NCBI GenBank assembly: GCA_019217005.1
Contig: JAHBNG010000111.1
Span: 1 to 51,182 of the forward strand
Source of the DNA: Chloroflexi bacterium TSY
GTDB lineage: Bacteria; Chloroflexota; Anaerolineae; Caldilineales; Caldilineaceae
DNA length: 51,182 nt
Direction: 5' to 3'
Each line of letters opens with the position of its first letter. Position 1 is the first letter of the stretch. The translations under genes were made by a program, and so were the position numbers. Under the pieces are notes generated by a model. The model did not search any database. It was not told the DNA's origin and saw only the letters and a program-made list of their open reading frames with translations. Positions 1 through 9,287 of the stretch are shown in pieces.

Positions 1-2
1 TA

Positions 3-1533
3 AAGCCAGGAGATTTCGCTCTCTACCAAAACGCTTTTCCTGACTCTAATGGGCAGATCATTCATGCCGGTTTCCTCGTTCTGGAAAATTTCAGCAACGT
101 AGAAGGATTCGACTTATCGTCAGATCAAGTATTGACGCTAAAAAGACTCAGTCCGACGTCCTTATTAGAGTTCCAGGAGCAATGCGAGCAATCACAGGAT
201 CTAGATTTGCTTGATAGAACATATACGACCGACTGGCAAAGTGCATTGAAGCTCAAAAACCGTCCCAGTAGCAATGATTTTCCTATTCTGATCCGACCAC
301 GTTTACTCAATGGGGGAACGTTCTTGGAAATAAAGGTCCAAGCGATGGATCAACCAAAGCTGACCCATACCAAATGCCTAGGTGATGAGAAAGCAAAAGA
401 GTTAGAGGGAAAGCTCACCCTTGATGAGTTAGAACTAACGATAACGATTCCTGAAGGCTGGTTGATCAAAGTCGTTGATGGACAGTACGATACCAATTCG
501 AGAAAGGTCAGTTGGCATCAAAAAGAACTTCATGTAGGTTCACCTGTATCGCTGATCATTCACTTTCACCGTGCAACAACCTATGGCAATGGCACAAATG
601 GTCACAAACCGCTAAACAGAGATGCAATGACGTCTTACATGACAAGTATCCTCTTCGCAAATGGCCACAAAAAGCTTGAAGGAACATATAAGGTTAGTAT
701 TGAAAATTGGACTGTCTCTCAATTGCACGTTGCTCAGAAATGTGAACCAGGATCGGGCGATTTTATCTGTCCTCCCAATGGCGTATGTAACTCATTGGAA
801 GAAGCTGATCTGAAGTGGATGGCGTCAGCCGTCAAATACAAAACGATCATTGGCGGTAATCTTGATATTGATCTTGATAGTCTTCTCCAGCCGACGCGCA
901 GCGCTTTATCGGAACTAGATGGAGTTTCAAGCTACTCTGGATCAAAAGATTCCGTGTCGGTTGTTCGCCAGGAACCGTTGTCGATTGCACCTAGTGATGA
1001 TATTGTTAATCTTGTGATTGAGTATTTGGAGAAACAGAATGTCTTCATTGAGGAGGTAATCGAGGCACCAGTATCCATCGTAGAGACTGAGGATGGCGGC
1101 GAACAAAAACGTAGTTGGGAAATCAGTGGCAGATATTACCCAAATCAATCACAACAAGCCGAGAGTTTACAGCAGATTTATCGGGGTGGTTCAGAATTAG
1201 GTTTACACTTTTGATACATAGATAAAAATCTATATGAGGTCATTTTCTGCCTGAGCATGGCTCAAAGTAGAAAATATAAACATCTTTTCTCTTTGCAAAA
1301 ATGTAAACCTAATTGTCCGCCTAAAATGAACCACCCCGATTTATCTTCATTTGGGGCTGTTTGGTGCTGCGCCTCTCGGTAACCGTGTTTACGGCAAGGG
1401 GCGTACGATTGTTGAATTGGCATTACGCACAAGTGAGAACATCAAGCGGCAGGCAGCACTGTTTGATTTAAAAAATGAATTAGAACAATTGGGTGAGGGA
1501 ATTCGAGCAACGTTGAATAGAGCACTATTATAA
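3..1533 (+). pseudogene. Unrecognised protein, 5'-partial, split by element A
   Basis: The reading frame is open from base 3, so the gene starts before the window; the TTG near 132 is only an internal codon. The frame runs to 1182, enters element A and stops at 1212-1214 after a ten-residue element-encoded tail (RGGSELGLHF). Removing 163 bp (element plus one 8-bp duplication) joins it in frame to 1346-1533, which ends TAA, giving a junction reading QQIYLHLGLFGAAP. I do not recognise the family. A stretch with IPEGW, then SWHQKELHVGSPVSL, resembles the beta-sandwich repeats of surface proteins of the DUF11 kind, but this is a weak impression. The middle has a Cys-containing segment (KCEPGSGDFICPPNGVC), and the C-terminal 60 residues look helical. 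The 3' part has no other stop or frameshift, so the insertion looks recent. Confidence 0.7.
1183..1337 (+). mobile_element. Element A copy 1 (155-bp MITE-like)
   Basis: The element begins GGGGTGGTTCAG and ends TGAACCACCCC. It is flanked by the 8-bp direct repeat GATTTATC (1175-1182 and 1338-1345). The 11-bp outer arms are complementary, as are inner arms around TTAGGTTTACA and TGTAAACCTAA. No transposase is encoded. By eye the sequence matches copies 2, 3 and 5. It lies sense to the interrupted gene. Confidence 0.93.
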
Positions 1534-1535
1534 CT

Positions 1536-1722
1536 GGGTCGTGGCTGCGGGTTAAGAACCTATCCGAAAAGTGGTTGTGAGTCCAGCTAGCTTCTCGAGT
1601 AGGAATGCACCGTCACAGAACTTTTCGGATAAGCACTAAGTGACGCAATTTGTATAGATCCTGGTCGTAGCCTGAGAATCTTGCGTTCGTTGCCTATCTA
1701 TTACCTACCGGACAGCCACTAT
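1536..1722. repeat. Repeat D copy 1, interrupted by element C
   Basis: This dispersed repeat begins GGGTCGTGGCTGCGGGTTAAG and continues after 1640 with sequence matching 10887-10968 (shared CGTAGCCTGAGAATCTTGCG and ACCGGACAGC). Copy 2 at 10866-10968 lacks the insertion at TTAAG and so represents an empty site. It starts three bases after the stop codon of the preceding gene. Function is unknown. Confidence 0.7.
1557..1636. mobile_element. Element C copy 1 (80 bp) inside repeat D
   Basis: This is an imperfect palindromic element: CCTATCCGAAAAGT near the left end and ACTTTTCGGATAAG near the right. It is flanked on both sides by TAAG (1553-1556 and 1637-1640). Its absence from the other repeat D copy supports mobility. 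It is too short to code for anything and was probably moved by a related IS. Confidence 0.75.
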
Positions 1723-1739
1723 CATTACTGGAGAGATCG

Positions 1740-2000
1740 ATGAGCGCATCCAAAGGGCTGCAATGCCGAGTCAATCATGAAGGTTGCAAAGGACAGGCGG
1801 CATATACCTGCCATCATTGTGGACGGTTTCTTTGTGACAGCCCCAATTGCTACCGCTGGGCATGGGATTCGGCCTTTGCTGGATTGGGCATTGCCTATCA
1901 TTGCCCCACATGTGATCATTTGCCTTGGTATGGAAAAATTTTTCGTAGCATGATTAACGGTTCAAATCGGTTGATAACGCTACTGACCAGCAGCGATTGA
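1740..2000 (+). CDS. Small Cys/His-rich zinc-binding protein
   Basis: This 86-residue protein has many paired metal-ligand residues: C-x4-H-x2-C near residues 9-17, CHHC at 25-28, then a Cys at 33, a Cys at 38 and a late CPTC-D-H group. The spacing recalls B-box or AN1-type zinc fingers. The ATG is preceded by GGAGAG at a suitable distance, which supports this start. There is no membrane segment or signal peptide. It stands alone between repeat D and a long gap and points away from the minus-strand run that follows. A role in protein or nucleic-acid binding is inference; no enzyme motif is present. Confidence 0.6.
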   Translation: MSASKGLQCRVNHEGCKGQAAYTCHHCGRFLCDSPNCYRWAWDSAFAGLGIAYHCPTCDHLPWYGKIFRSMINGSNRLITLLTSSD

Positions 2001-2329
2001 TGTGTGTCGGTCTAGTTTAGTTTCGGATTGCTGCCGAATGTATCATGCGGTTGAGCAGTTGATTGGACGAGCCATGTGCTTTTTCGCACTACGTCAAAAA
2101 CGACACAGATAGATTGAAATCATTTTCGGAGCCGTGCTGACTGTCTGCCTGCGCAGACAACATCATGTCCGTTTTGTCCAAGTCCACGAGGGTGGACGCC
2201 CGGGCTTCAGCCACGTGATGGACTTGAGTCCTCACGCCTGTGCGCTTTTTTGCCACTATGTGCTTTTTCATCCCTGCAACGCATTTTCCCGATCCTACCA
2301 CGCAACATGCACTATGCAACACCCGTACC
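2001..2329. other. Gap without a supported gene
   Basis: Short overlapping open frames occur on both strands but none has a ribosome site or recognisable motif. I see no terminator or clear repeat. The gap separates the plus-strand zinc protein from the 3' end of the minus-strand methyltransferase. Confidence 0.5.
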
Positions 2330-3016
2330 CTACCTCTTTCGCAACAACGTCAGCCCATCCCCAATCGGAACCAAACTGATGTCGACCCGTTCGTCGCCGT
2401 GCAACTTTTTATTGAGCGCCCGAATCGCTTTCGTATCGGCATCCTGTCGTTCGTCGTCGATGACAGACCCACCCCACAAGACGTTGTCAATACCAATGAG
2501 ACCACCTACGCGAACAAGCTGTAGACATCGTTCATAGTAGGTGTCGTAGTTTTCCTTGTCTGCATCAATAAAGGCGAAATCGAATTGATCCGCCCCACCC
2601 TGATCCAGCAGCTTTTGGAGTGTGTCCGTTGCTGGTCCAAGATTGAGCGCTATTTTGTGACCAACTCCAGCCTTTTGCCAATACCGCCGTCCGATGCTGG
2701 CCCATTCCTCGCTCACATCACATGCAATAATCTGACCATCTTCCGGCAAGGCCATTGCCACCGCCAAGGAGCTATAGCCTGTAAACACACCCACTTCGAG
2801 CGTACGTTTGGCGCCAATCAGGCGCACGAGCAACTGCATGAATTGTCCTTGCTCCGCGCTGATTTGCATTCCCGCAACTCCGCCTAATGCAGCTGTTTCC
2901 TCACGCAGCTCAGCGAGAATGTTGACCTCGCGCACAGAAACGGATAGAAGATAGTCATGTAAGTCAGACGTTAGATTTGTGGGTCGCCTACTCATGTTTG
3001 TTTCTCTCTTGTTCAT
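2330..3016 (-). CDS. Class I SAM-dependent O-methyltransferase (family 3)
   Basis: This 228-residue protein has the order of the caffeoyl-CoA/catechol O-methyltransferase family. The SAM site is LEVGVFTGYSSLAVA near residues 75-90, the acidic ribose-binding strand is IIACDVSEEW, the metal-site region is DFAFIDADKENY, and there is GLIGIDNVLWGG. These cytosolic enzymes transfer a methyl group to a hydroxyl in a divalent-metal-dependent way; the substrate cannot be read here. The ATG at 3016 overlaps the stop of the upstream gene by four bases (ATGA), which suggests translational coupling. A second ATG at 2995 with AAGAGAG before it is an alternative start. Length is normal for the family. Confidence 0.88.
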   Translation of the reverse strand: MNKRETNMSRRPTNLTSDLHDYLLSVSVREVNILAELREETAALGGVAGMQISAEQGQFMQLLVRLIGAKRTLEVGVFTGYSSLAVAMALPEDGQIIACDVSEEWASIGRRYWQKAGVGHKIALNLGPATDTLQKLLDQGGADQFDFAFIDADKENYDTYYERCLQLVRVGGLIGIDNVLWGGSVIDDERQDADTKAIRALNKKLHGDERVDISLVPIGDGLTLLRKR

Positions 3017-3927
3017 TGTATATGCAAATCTGGATGATTGCAGGTCTGTAGAGCGATAATGGTTGTATCCTGCGGGAAAGCACCCTGTTGAATGAGCTCA
3101 TAGAGTCCAAACATCATTTTACCTGTATAGATTCTATCCAGACGAATTTTTGTCTGCTGGGCAAACTCATCAATAAAGGAAAGAAGGCTCGGTTTCGCCT
3201 TTGCATAGCCATTGAAATGATAGTTGTAGCATATAGACCAATTCTTACCGACAGAGGAATGCACTGATAAGAGCGAACGGACTGCATCGTTTAGAAAATT
3301 CTCTCCCTTTAAGACAGCAATGCCCAGCGCCCTTTGTCTTGAATTTAGGCCCGAAATAAGGCCCGCTAGCGTGGTGCCCGTGCCGCAAGCGCAACAAATG
3401 ACATCAAAATCGATCTCGATCTCGCTGATGATTTCTTGGCATCCTTGCACGCCTTCGCGATTTGCACCACCTTCGGGAATTAGGTAGAAAGGTGAGAAAT
3501 GCTCATATAAAGTCCGTTGCATCTCTATCGTATCTTTGTGTCGATAGGATGCTCGGTTCAAATAGTGCAATGCCATGCCAAACTTTGTGGCTTGGGCTAA
3601 AACTGGATTGAGTGGTCTATATTCCTCGCCTCGTATGATGCCAATTGTCTGGAAACCAAAGAGCTGCCCTGCCGCAGCCGTTGCCAGAATGTGGTTTGAA
3701 TAGGCACCACCGAAGGTTAGCAGCGTCTCATGCCCTTCTTCTTTGGCCCGCAGGAGATTGTATTTGAGCTTGCGCCATTTGTTGCCTGAAACGAGTGGGT
3801 GGATCAGGTCTTCTCGCTTTAGATAGAGATGAACACCGAATGCATCGAGTTGAGGATCGCAGATAGCTTGGAGTGGTGCATGGATCGGCCAGGAATTGAG
3901 CGTGGTGTGTAGTTCTGCAAGATCCAT
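3013..3927 (-). CDS. PLP-dependent ACC deaminase / D-cysteine desulfhydrase-like
   Basis: This 304-residue fold-type II PLP enzyme has LYLKREDLIHPLVSGNKWRK near residues 33-52, and the Lys of GNKWRK is the expected Schiff-base residue. TFGGAYSNH follows at the substrate-binding position and CACGTGTTLAGL supplies the phosphate loop. Family members deaminate 1-aminocyclopropane-1-carboxylate or desulfhydrate D-cysteine; motifs alone do not decide between these. It lies 18 bp after the HAD gene and overlaps the methyltransferase by four bases, so the three are probably one operon. All active-site segments are present and length is typical. Confidence 0.88.
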   Translation of the reverse strand: MDLAELHTTLNSWPIHAPLQAICDPQLDAFGVHLYLKREDLIHPLVSGNKWRKLKYNLLRAKEEGHETLLTFGGAYSNHILATAAAGQLFGFQTIGIIRGEEYRPLNPVLAQATKFGMALHYLNRASYRHKDTIEMQRTLYEHFSPFYLIPEGGANREGVQGCQEIISEIEIDFDVICCACGTGTTLAGLISGLNSRQRALGIAVLKGENFLNDAVRSLLSVHSSVGKNWSICYNYHFNGYAKAKPSLLSFIDEFAQQTKIRLDRIYTGKMMFGLYELIQQGAFPQDTTIIALQTCNHPDLHIQ

Positions 3928-3945
3928 GTCAGGATTGGAGTGGGA

Positions 3946-4653
3946 TCATTGGGTTTGGTTCAGCTTTTGCACCAGCGCCGGCAATTGTGCAATACTCGAT
4001 AGCTCATGGTAGGGTTTATCTGTCTGGTCTGATAGCTGCACTTCTTCATGTGCCCACGTAGTAACATGTGGAATATGAACAGCATGTCCACCTGCCTCGA
4101 CAACCGGTAGTACGTCTGACCGCAGAGAATTGCCAACCATCAACACCTGCCCAGGAATTAGAGTATATTTTTGGAACAGATCCGTATAGACGTCGGCTGT
4201 CTTTGCACTGACAATCTCAATAACGGAGAAGTGATCCGCTAGACCGGATTCGACGATTTTCGACTCTTGATGAAAGAGATCTCCCTTTGTGACCAGCATC
4301 AGTTTATATGTGGCAGCCATTGTTGTGACAACGTGGGCTACATTCTCAAGCAACGTCACAGGGGTAGAAAGCATCTCTAATCCCCAACCCAAAATTTCTT
4401 GGATTTCACTTCCCTGAATGCGTCCTTCGGTCAAATCTATCGCTGTTTCGATCATCGAAAGGGTAAACCCCTTTACACCATATCCAAAGTGCTGCAGGTT
4501 GCGCATTTCGGTATCAAACAATTTTTGGTCGATCCACTCTGGGTTGTGATAGGGAGAAAGGAGCTGCCTAAACTTGTCTTGCGTGACTGAGAAGTAGCTC
4601 TCATTTTCCCAGAGCGTATCGTCTGCATCAAAGGCTATCACGTCGATTTGCAT
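3946..4653 (-). CDS. HAD-superfamily hydrolase
   Basis: This 235-residue protein has motif I FDADDTLW near the N-terminus (nucleophile Asp plus general-acid Asp). Motif II is LMLVTKGD and motif IV is MVGNSLRSDVLPVVEAGG. A helical cap lies between motifs I and II, as in subfamily I phosphatases and dehalogenases. It probably hydrolyses a small phosphorylated metabolite in the cytosol; the substrate is unknown. It is the first gene of the three-gene set with the PLP enzyme and the methyltransferase. Element B copy 1 ends 29 bp upstream of the start codon and may have replaced the native promoter or the link to the hydrolase gene before it. Confidence 0.85.
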   Translation of the reverse strand: MQIDVIAFDADDTLWENESYFSVTQDKFRQLLSPYHNPEWIDQKLFDTEMRNLQHFGYGVKGFTLSMIETAIDLTEGRIQGSEIQEILGWGLEMLSTPVTLLENVAHVVTTMAATYKLMLVTKGDLFHQESKIVESGLADHFSVIEIVSAKTADVYTDLFQKYTLIPGQVLMVGNSLRSDVLPVVEAGGHAVHIPHVTTWAHEEVQLSDQTDKPYHELSSIAQLPALVQKLNQTQ

Positions 4654-4681
4654 AATAATGATGAGTCAGCCTACTCTTTCA

Positions 4682-4904
4682 GTCTCAGTAGATCCAAATT
4701 TGGCGTTTTTGGCGATTTTCAGTCGAGATTGCAGGGATTTTGGAGTCATTTATTCAGATTTCGGTTACAGAAAACAACCTATTTCATATCTGAAAATCGC
4801 CCAAATCTAACGCAAAAACTAGATATCGACCGGCAAATTTGTATTTATGTCAACTGTTTAGCCAGAATTCTCTCTCAAAACCTGAAATTTGGATCTACTG
4901 AGTC
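4682..4904 (-). mobile_element. Element B copy 1 (223 bp MITE-like)
   Basis: The terminal inverted repeats share CTCAGTAGATCCAAATTT. Copies 2 (25510-25732) and 3 (35124-35346) have the same length and nearly the same sequence. No target duplication is obvious here. The element overlaps the 3' end of the alpha/beta hydrolase-OsmC gene and supplies its stop codon. The open frame inside it is simply the repeat sequence and is not called as a gene. Strand is given in the sense of the interrupted gene. Confidence 0.9.
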
Positions 4905-6126
4905 TCGTTTTTACAATCGTTTCCGAATGCAGTGTCCGGTGTACAGGACACTTATCCGCGATGTCGAGCAGACGCGTCTTTTGCTCGTCGTCCAAAGGTC
5001 CAGTCAGCTCTACCTCACGCTCAATGAGGTCGACTTTACCGCTCGTTGATTCACATTCCTCACAATCGCGGGCGTGAATCTTGTTGTGGCTCAGGCGCAC
5101 AGTGATCGTTTCTAGTGGCCAACCCTTGCGATCTGCATACATGCGCAGCGTAATCGATGTACAGGAACCCAACGCCCCCAAGAGATAATCATATGGTGTT
5201 GGTCCCATATTGGTACCGCCAACATTGATTGGTTCATCTGCGACAAGACTGTGCCCATTTGCCAAAATCTCAGTCTGGAATCCCTGCTCGGTGCGCACAA
5301 CGACTCGATTGTCAATCTCTTCGCCATCGCACGTGACGGTTGGTTGCATTGTGTCTTTGAGTTGAGCCCCAATGTATTTGCGTGCCCAGGCCGCAATTGT
5401 TGAGCCAACATAGAGAGAATCTTCGCTGTTGGAGAGCAAATGGTCGGCTTTATCCAAAGAGAGAAAACTTTTCGGATGCCTTGCCGCTTGGAAGATCAAT
5501 GTCGCGTTGTCTATGCCAACTGTTTGATCCAGGGGAGCATGAATCACCAACAACGCCCTTTTGAGTTTGCCAATATATTCATCGGGATTGACTGCCTCAA
5601 GATCCTCTAAAAGTTGCTTACGAATCTTGAATGGACGTCCAACAAGGACAATCTCTGCTTCGCCTTCTTGTTCAATCTGATGGCGTACCTTCTCGAAAAG
5701 ATGAGCAACGTGGGATGGATCATATGGAGCACCAATCGTTGCAATTGCTTTTGCTGTTGGGATCCGCTCAGCAGCGCGTAATACAGCAGCACCTCCTAGA
5801 GAATGACCAATCAATATACTGGGCGCTTCTATTTCTTGTGCCATAAATTCTGCTGCCGCAACCAGATCGTCGATATTCGTCGAAAAATTTGTTTCCGCAA
5901 AATCGCCTTCACTTTCGCCCAAGCCCGTGAAATCGAAGCGTAGGACGGCGATTCCCTCATTGACCAGCGCTTGGCTGATGTGACCCACTGCACGCAAATT
6001 TTTCGTGCATGTAAAACAGTGTGCAAACAAGGCGCACGCGACAGGTGTTCCATCAATAGGCAGATCCAGCCGTGCACCGAGTTTCTGACCTAAATAGTTT
6101 GGGATGGTGAGTTTTCTGTGTTCCAT
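4858..6126 (-). CDS. Alpha/beta hydrolase-OsmC fusion with element-derived C-terminus
   Basis: Residues about 1-245 are an alpha/beta hydrolase with nucleophile elbow GHSLGG, oxyanion-side HCFTCTKN and catalytic His in DKADHLLS. Residues about 265-410 are an OsmC/Ohr domain with two conserved Cys, in LGSCTSITLRMYADRKGWPL and KCPVHRTL, the peroxidatic/resolving pair of peroxide reductases. This fusion is a known bacterial architecture. A role in organic hydroperoxide or ester detoxification is likely. The native frame reaches VKTR and then runs into element B, which adds about 14 foreign residues before the stop. OsmC domains normally end near that point, so activity may survive. The ATG at 6126 is preferred over the upstream TTG at 6135; the preceding gene stops at 6132. 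Confidence 0.88.
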   Translation of the reverse strand: MEHRKLTIPNYLGQKLGARLDLPIDGTPVACALFAHCFTCTKNLRAVGHISQALVNEGIAVLRFDFTGLGESEGDFAETNFSTNIDDLVAAAEFMAQEIEAPSILIGHSLGGAAVLRAAERIPTAKAIATIGAPYDPSHVAHLFEKVRHQIEQEGEAEIVLVGRPFKIRKQLLEDLEAVNPDEYIGKLKRALLVIHAPLDQTVGIDNATLIFQAARHPKSFLSLDKADHLLSNSEDSLYVGSTIAAWARKYIGAQLKDTMQPTVTCDGEEIDNRVVVRTEQGFQTEILANGHSLVADEPINVGGTNMGPTPYDYLLGALGSCTSITLRMYADRKGWPLETITVRLSHNKIHARDCEECESTSGKVDLIEREVELTGPLDDEQKTRLLDIADKCPVHRTLHSETIVKTRLSRSKFQVLRENSG

Positions 6127-6131
6127 AATGT

Positions 6132-9096
6132 TCAATTAGGTAGATCATTTTCCTCATGATTCGGGTGCATATCCCCGTTTGCCACAGCATCTCGCAGCAG
6201 TTGCGATCTTGGTTGACAGGATGTCAATACGGATTGCAAGTCCTCTAATCGGATTGGTTTACTAATGTAGGCAACCATCCCCTCTGCATAATATCGTTCT
6301 TTGTCGCCGGGCAAAGCATTGGCCGTCATTGCAACGATCTGGGGCTGCTCTGAAGGTGACCAGGCTTGACGTATACGACGTGTTGCTTCCACTCCATCCA
6401 TCTCTGGCATTTGGATATCCATCAAAATAATATCATATCGTCGACGCTTTAGGGCTTCCAATACGGCAACGCCAGTCAAGACGACGTCCGCTTTATAGCC
6501 AAGACGTTCGAGCATCAGCAGGGCAACACGTTGATTCACAAGGTTATCTTCAGCGACTAGAATCGAAAGCGGGTGCTTTTGTGCCAACGGAGTGTCATTT
6601 TGAGATAAACTGATTGTCTTCTGTTGGGGAACAACTTTTCCTTCCAATAGATCGACCAATGTATGCAAAAATGGTACAGGCTTTATCGGAATTGTCAGAG
6701 TCCTGGCAATTTCAATTCCTTGATAACGGTTGATATTGGCATCGTATGCAGTAAATAAGATAGTTGGAATAGAGCCAACGAGAATATTTGTTTTCGGCAC
6801 CGGCTGTGGATCCCTTGTAAATTTAATCTCAGGTTGAATTTGGCTGAGATCAAATTTTCCATCTTGATTCATCAGCGTCCGTCTGTTTAGCACAATAATG
6901 TCGGCTGTTTTCTCTGAAGCAAGCCAAGACTTCACGTCGGGTAGTGAGGAAAAAGAATGAACGTTCATGCCCCAACGCAAAGCATAGTGGCTAAGGATTT
7001 GCTGATTAGTCTGATTTTCATCAATAATAAGGGGGTGGTTCATTTTAGGCGGACAATTAGGTTTACATTTTTGCAAAGAGAAAAGATGTTTATATTTTCT
7101 ACTTTGAGCCATGCTCAGGCAGAAAATGACCTCATATAGATTTTTATCTATGTATCAAAAGTGTAAACCTAATTCTGAACCACCCCATAATAAGGATACA
7201 TTTATCCTGCAAAGATGGCGACCCTGTGATCAACGTGTCCGTTCTGTTACCAATCGCCTGATGGAGGCTATTTCGATTAGATTCTACTTTTGCAATTATC
7301 GTAAAGAAAAAGGTCGAACCTTGACCCTCTTCACTTGTTATCCAAATTCGACCGCCCATCAGTTTGCAAAGCAATTGACTTATCGCTAGACCCAATCCTG
7401 TTCCGCCATATTTCCTCGTTGTGGAAGCATCAACTTGTGTAAAGGGGGCAAATAACTCCTTAATGCGGTCTGCCGGTATACCGATCCCTGTATCTTTGAT
7501 CGCAAATTGTAATTCGTAACGGCCATCATCCTGTATCTCAGAATCAACGGTCAACACAATTTCGCCGAAGGAGGTGAATTTTACTGCATTACTCAACAGA
7601 TTAAGCAATATCTGTCGTAGACGCGTGACGTCACCTAAGAGATAGTTAGGTGTTTGATCATCCATCAAATAGGCAAGATTCAGTTGCTTCTTTCCTACGT
7701 CAATCGCAATTAGGTCGAGAGCCTCCTCGATGCAATCGCGCAAATTGAATGGTTCACACTCTAGGTCAATGCGTCCAGCTTCGATTTTAGAAAAATCAAG
7801 AATGTTGTTGATAACAGTCAGCAGGGCATTACCGCTTTTGCGAATTGTTGTCACATAATCCCGTTGGACGGATGTTAATGGTGTTTCGAATATCAATTCT
7901 GTCATGCCGATGACGCCATTGAGCAGAGTACGAATTTCGTGGCTCATGTTTGCTAAAAACTCAGACTTGGCCTTGGTCGCCGCCTCTGCCAAATTTTTTG
8001 CCTGCTTGAGCTCAAAGACATTTTGTTCTAAACCTTCAAGCGTTTGCCGGAGTTGGGCAGTCATTCGATTAAAGGTAGCTGCTAATTTACCAATTTCATC
8101 ACGACTATCGATATTTGATGTTTGGGTTAGATCGCCCTCTTGAATGGCTTGCGCTGTGGAAGCAAGAGACTCAATTGGTCGTACAATTTGTCGAATTGCC
8201 AGGAGACCCATAGTGCTGGCGAATATAAGGACAATGCATAATGCGGCACCGGTGATTGCAACCGTTGTGACAGCCAATTCCAATGCCTTTCTAACAGGTC
8301 TCTCCATCACAACTGTAAATTGTTCCTGACCAAACTGAATTGTTTCAGAGGCTAGAACTGCCCTGTTTCCTGACAAACCCACTGTAATATCATTGGTGTC
8401 TGGTACGATGAATTGCGTGTCGCGGAGCACAATTGAGGGATTCTGATGAGCAATAACGCGGTTTTGTGAATCGACGATGTAAATGCTCGCGCTGTCTAAT
8501 TTGGGTGTCTCTGCAATCAGATTCCAGATCGATTTGATCCGAACCTCGGCAATAAGTGCACCCTCGGCAACGCCGCTGTGCAAATCAAGGTACGGAACCG
8601 AAATCGTCATGAGTGGCTCACTTGACTTCTGATCAAATCGTACCGGCCCATAATAGACTTCAGAGTTTTTCAGGGGAACTTGCACGGCATCATCGCTGGG
8701 CTGAATTCCCTGTTCGATCGTGGGACTAATCCCTACCCGTGCAACTGATATCAATGACTCTCCATTTTGATCCAGAAGCGTGATTGACTCAATCGCACGA
8801 TTAGAGGCAAGAATCAAATTGAGAATATCTGATAGCTGACCCTGATCAAAACGCTCGAGGCTCCACACACGGGTTGCATACTCTTGTTGTTGCGTGATCT
8901 CCTCCAGAAAAACTGATACTTCTGTTGAAATACGACGAGCAATCTCCTGTTGTAGCTCAATCGCCAATTGCTTTTGACGCGTGATAATTTGCCAGCTAAT
9001 GAGAATCCCAACTAAGAGGAGGGGACCAATCGCTAGTCCCAAAAAGTATGCCGTGAGGCGTGTACGTATCGAATGTCGAATTGTCTTCTGTCTCAT
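6132..9096 (-). pseudogene. Hybrid sensor histidine kinase split by element A
   Basis: From ATG 9096 the first part has a transmembrane helix (residues 15-35), an extracytoplasmic Cache-like sensor (about 40-270), a second helix (about 274-302), HAMP, and HisKA with the phospho-acceptor His near 386 in NMSHEIRTLLNG. The H-box has Leu where Pro is usual. The ATPase domain follows (NLLSNAVKFT, DTGIGIP, GGTGLGL). The frame enters element A at 7186 and stops at about 7144. Removing 163 bp joins CILI to IIDENQTNQQIL, a receiver domain whose phospho-site is Asn (VLNRRT). A second, canonical receiver follows (VAEDN, LMDIQMPEMDG, TANA, SKPI). The joined length is about 930 residues, typical of BarA-like hybrids. 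As it stands, the second part could be translated alone from an element-borne ATG (MNHPLIIDEN) as a double-receiver protein. Confidence 0.9.
7032..7186 (-). mobile_element. Element A copy 2
   Basis: This 155-bp copy, in the sense orientation of the histidine kinase, is flanked by ATAATAAG (7024-7031 and 7187-7194). By eye it matches copy 1 in reverse complement. It terminates the kinase part and supplies an in-frame ATG just upstream of the receiver part. Confidence 0.94.
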
Positions 9097-9124
9097 CTTG
9101 TCCAAATGAGGCGCTTCCAAAATC

Positions 9125-9186
9125 GGTAGTGGTAATCATGAGTTGATAACTCTTCAGATCATCGTCGACTATGATTTACCACTACC
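9125..9186. repeat. Element G: 62-bp inverted repeat
   Basis: GGTAGTGGTAA at the left pairs with TTACCACTACC at the right. AAAATC flanks the structure on both sides (9119-9124 and 9188-9193, one base off on the right), so it may be a tiny mobile element. It lies between the binding-protein gene and the histidine kinase and could also act as a hairpin in their transcript. Confidence 0.45.
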
Positions 9187-9287
9187 TAAAATCTAAATAA
9201 TCGACAAAGTCATACGTAGAAGCGACAAGAACTTCGTGTGACTTTGCGTCCTTCGCTGCGTTAAAGTTTCTGGATGAACCTGAAACT

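Noticed and set aside
4648..5049. Open frame through element B, nearly repeated at 25455-25778 and, on the other strand, at 35069-35299.
   Set aside because: The shared peptide follows from the repeated DNA of element B; it starts in unrelated flanking sequence each time and has no protein motif.
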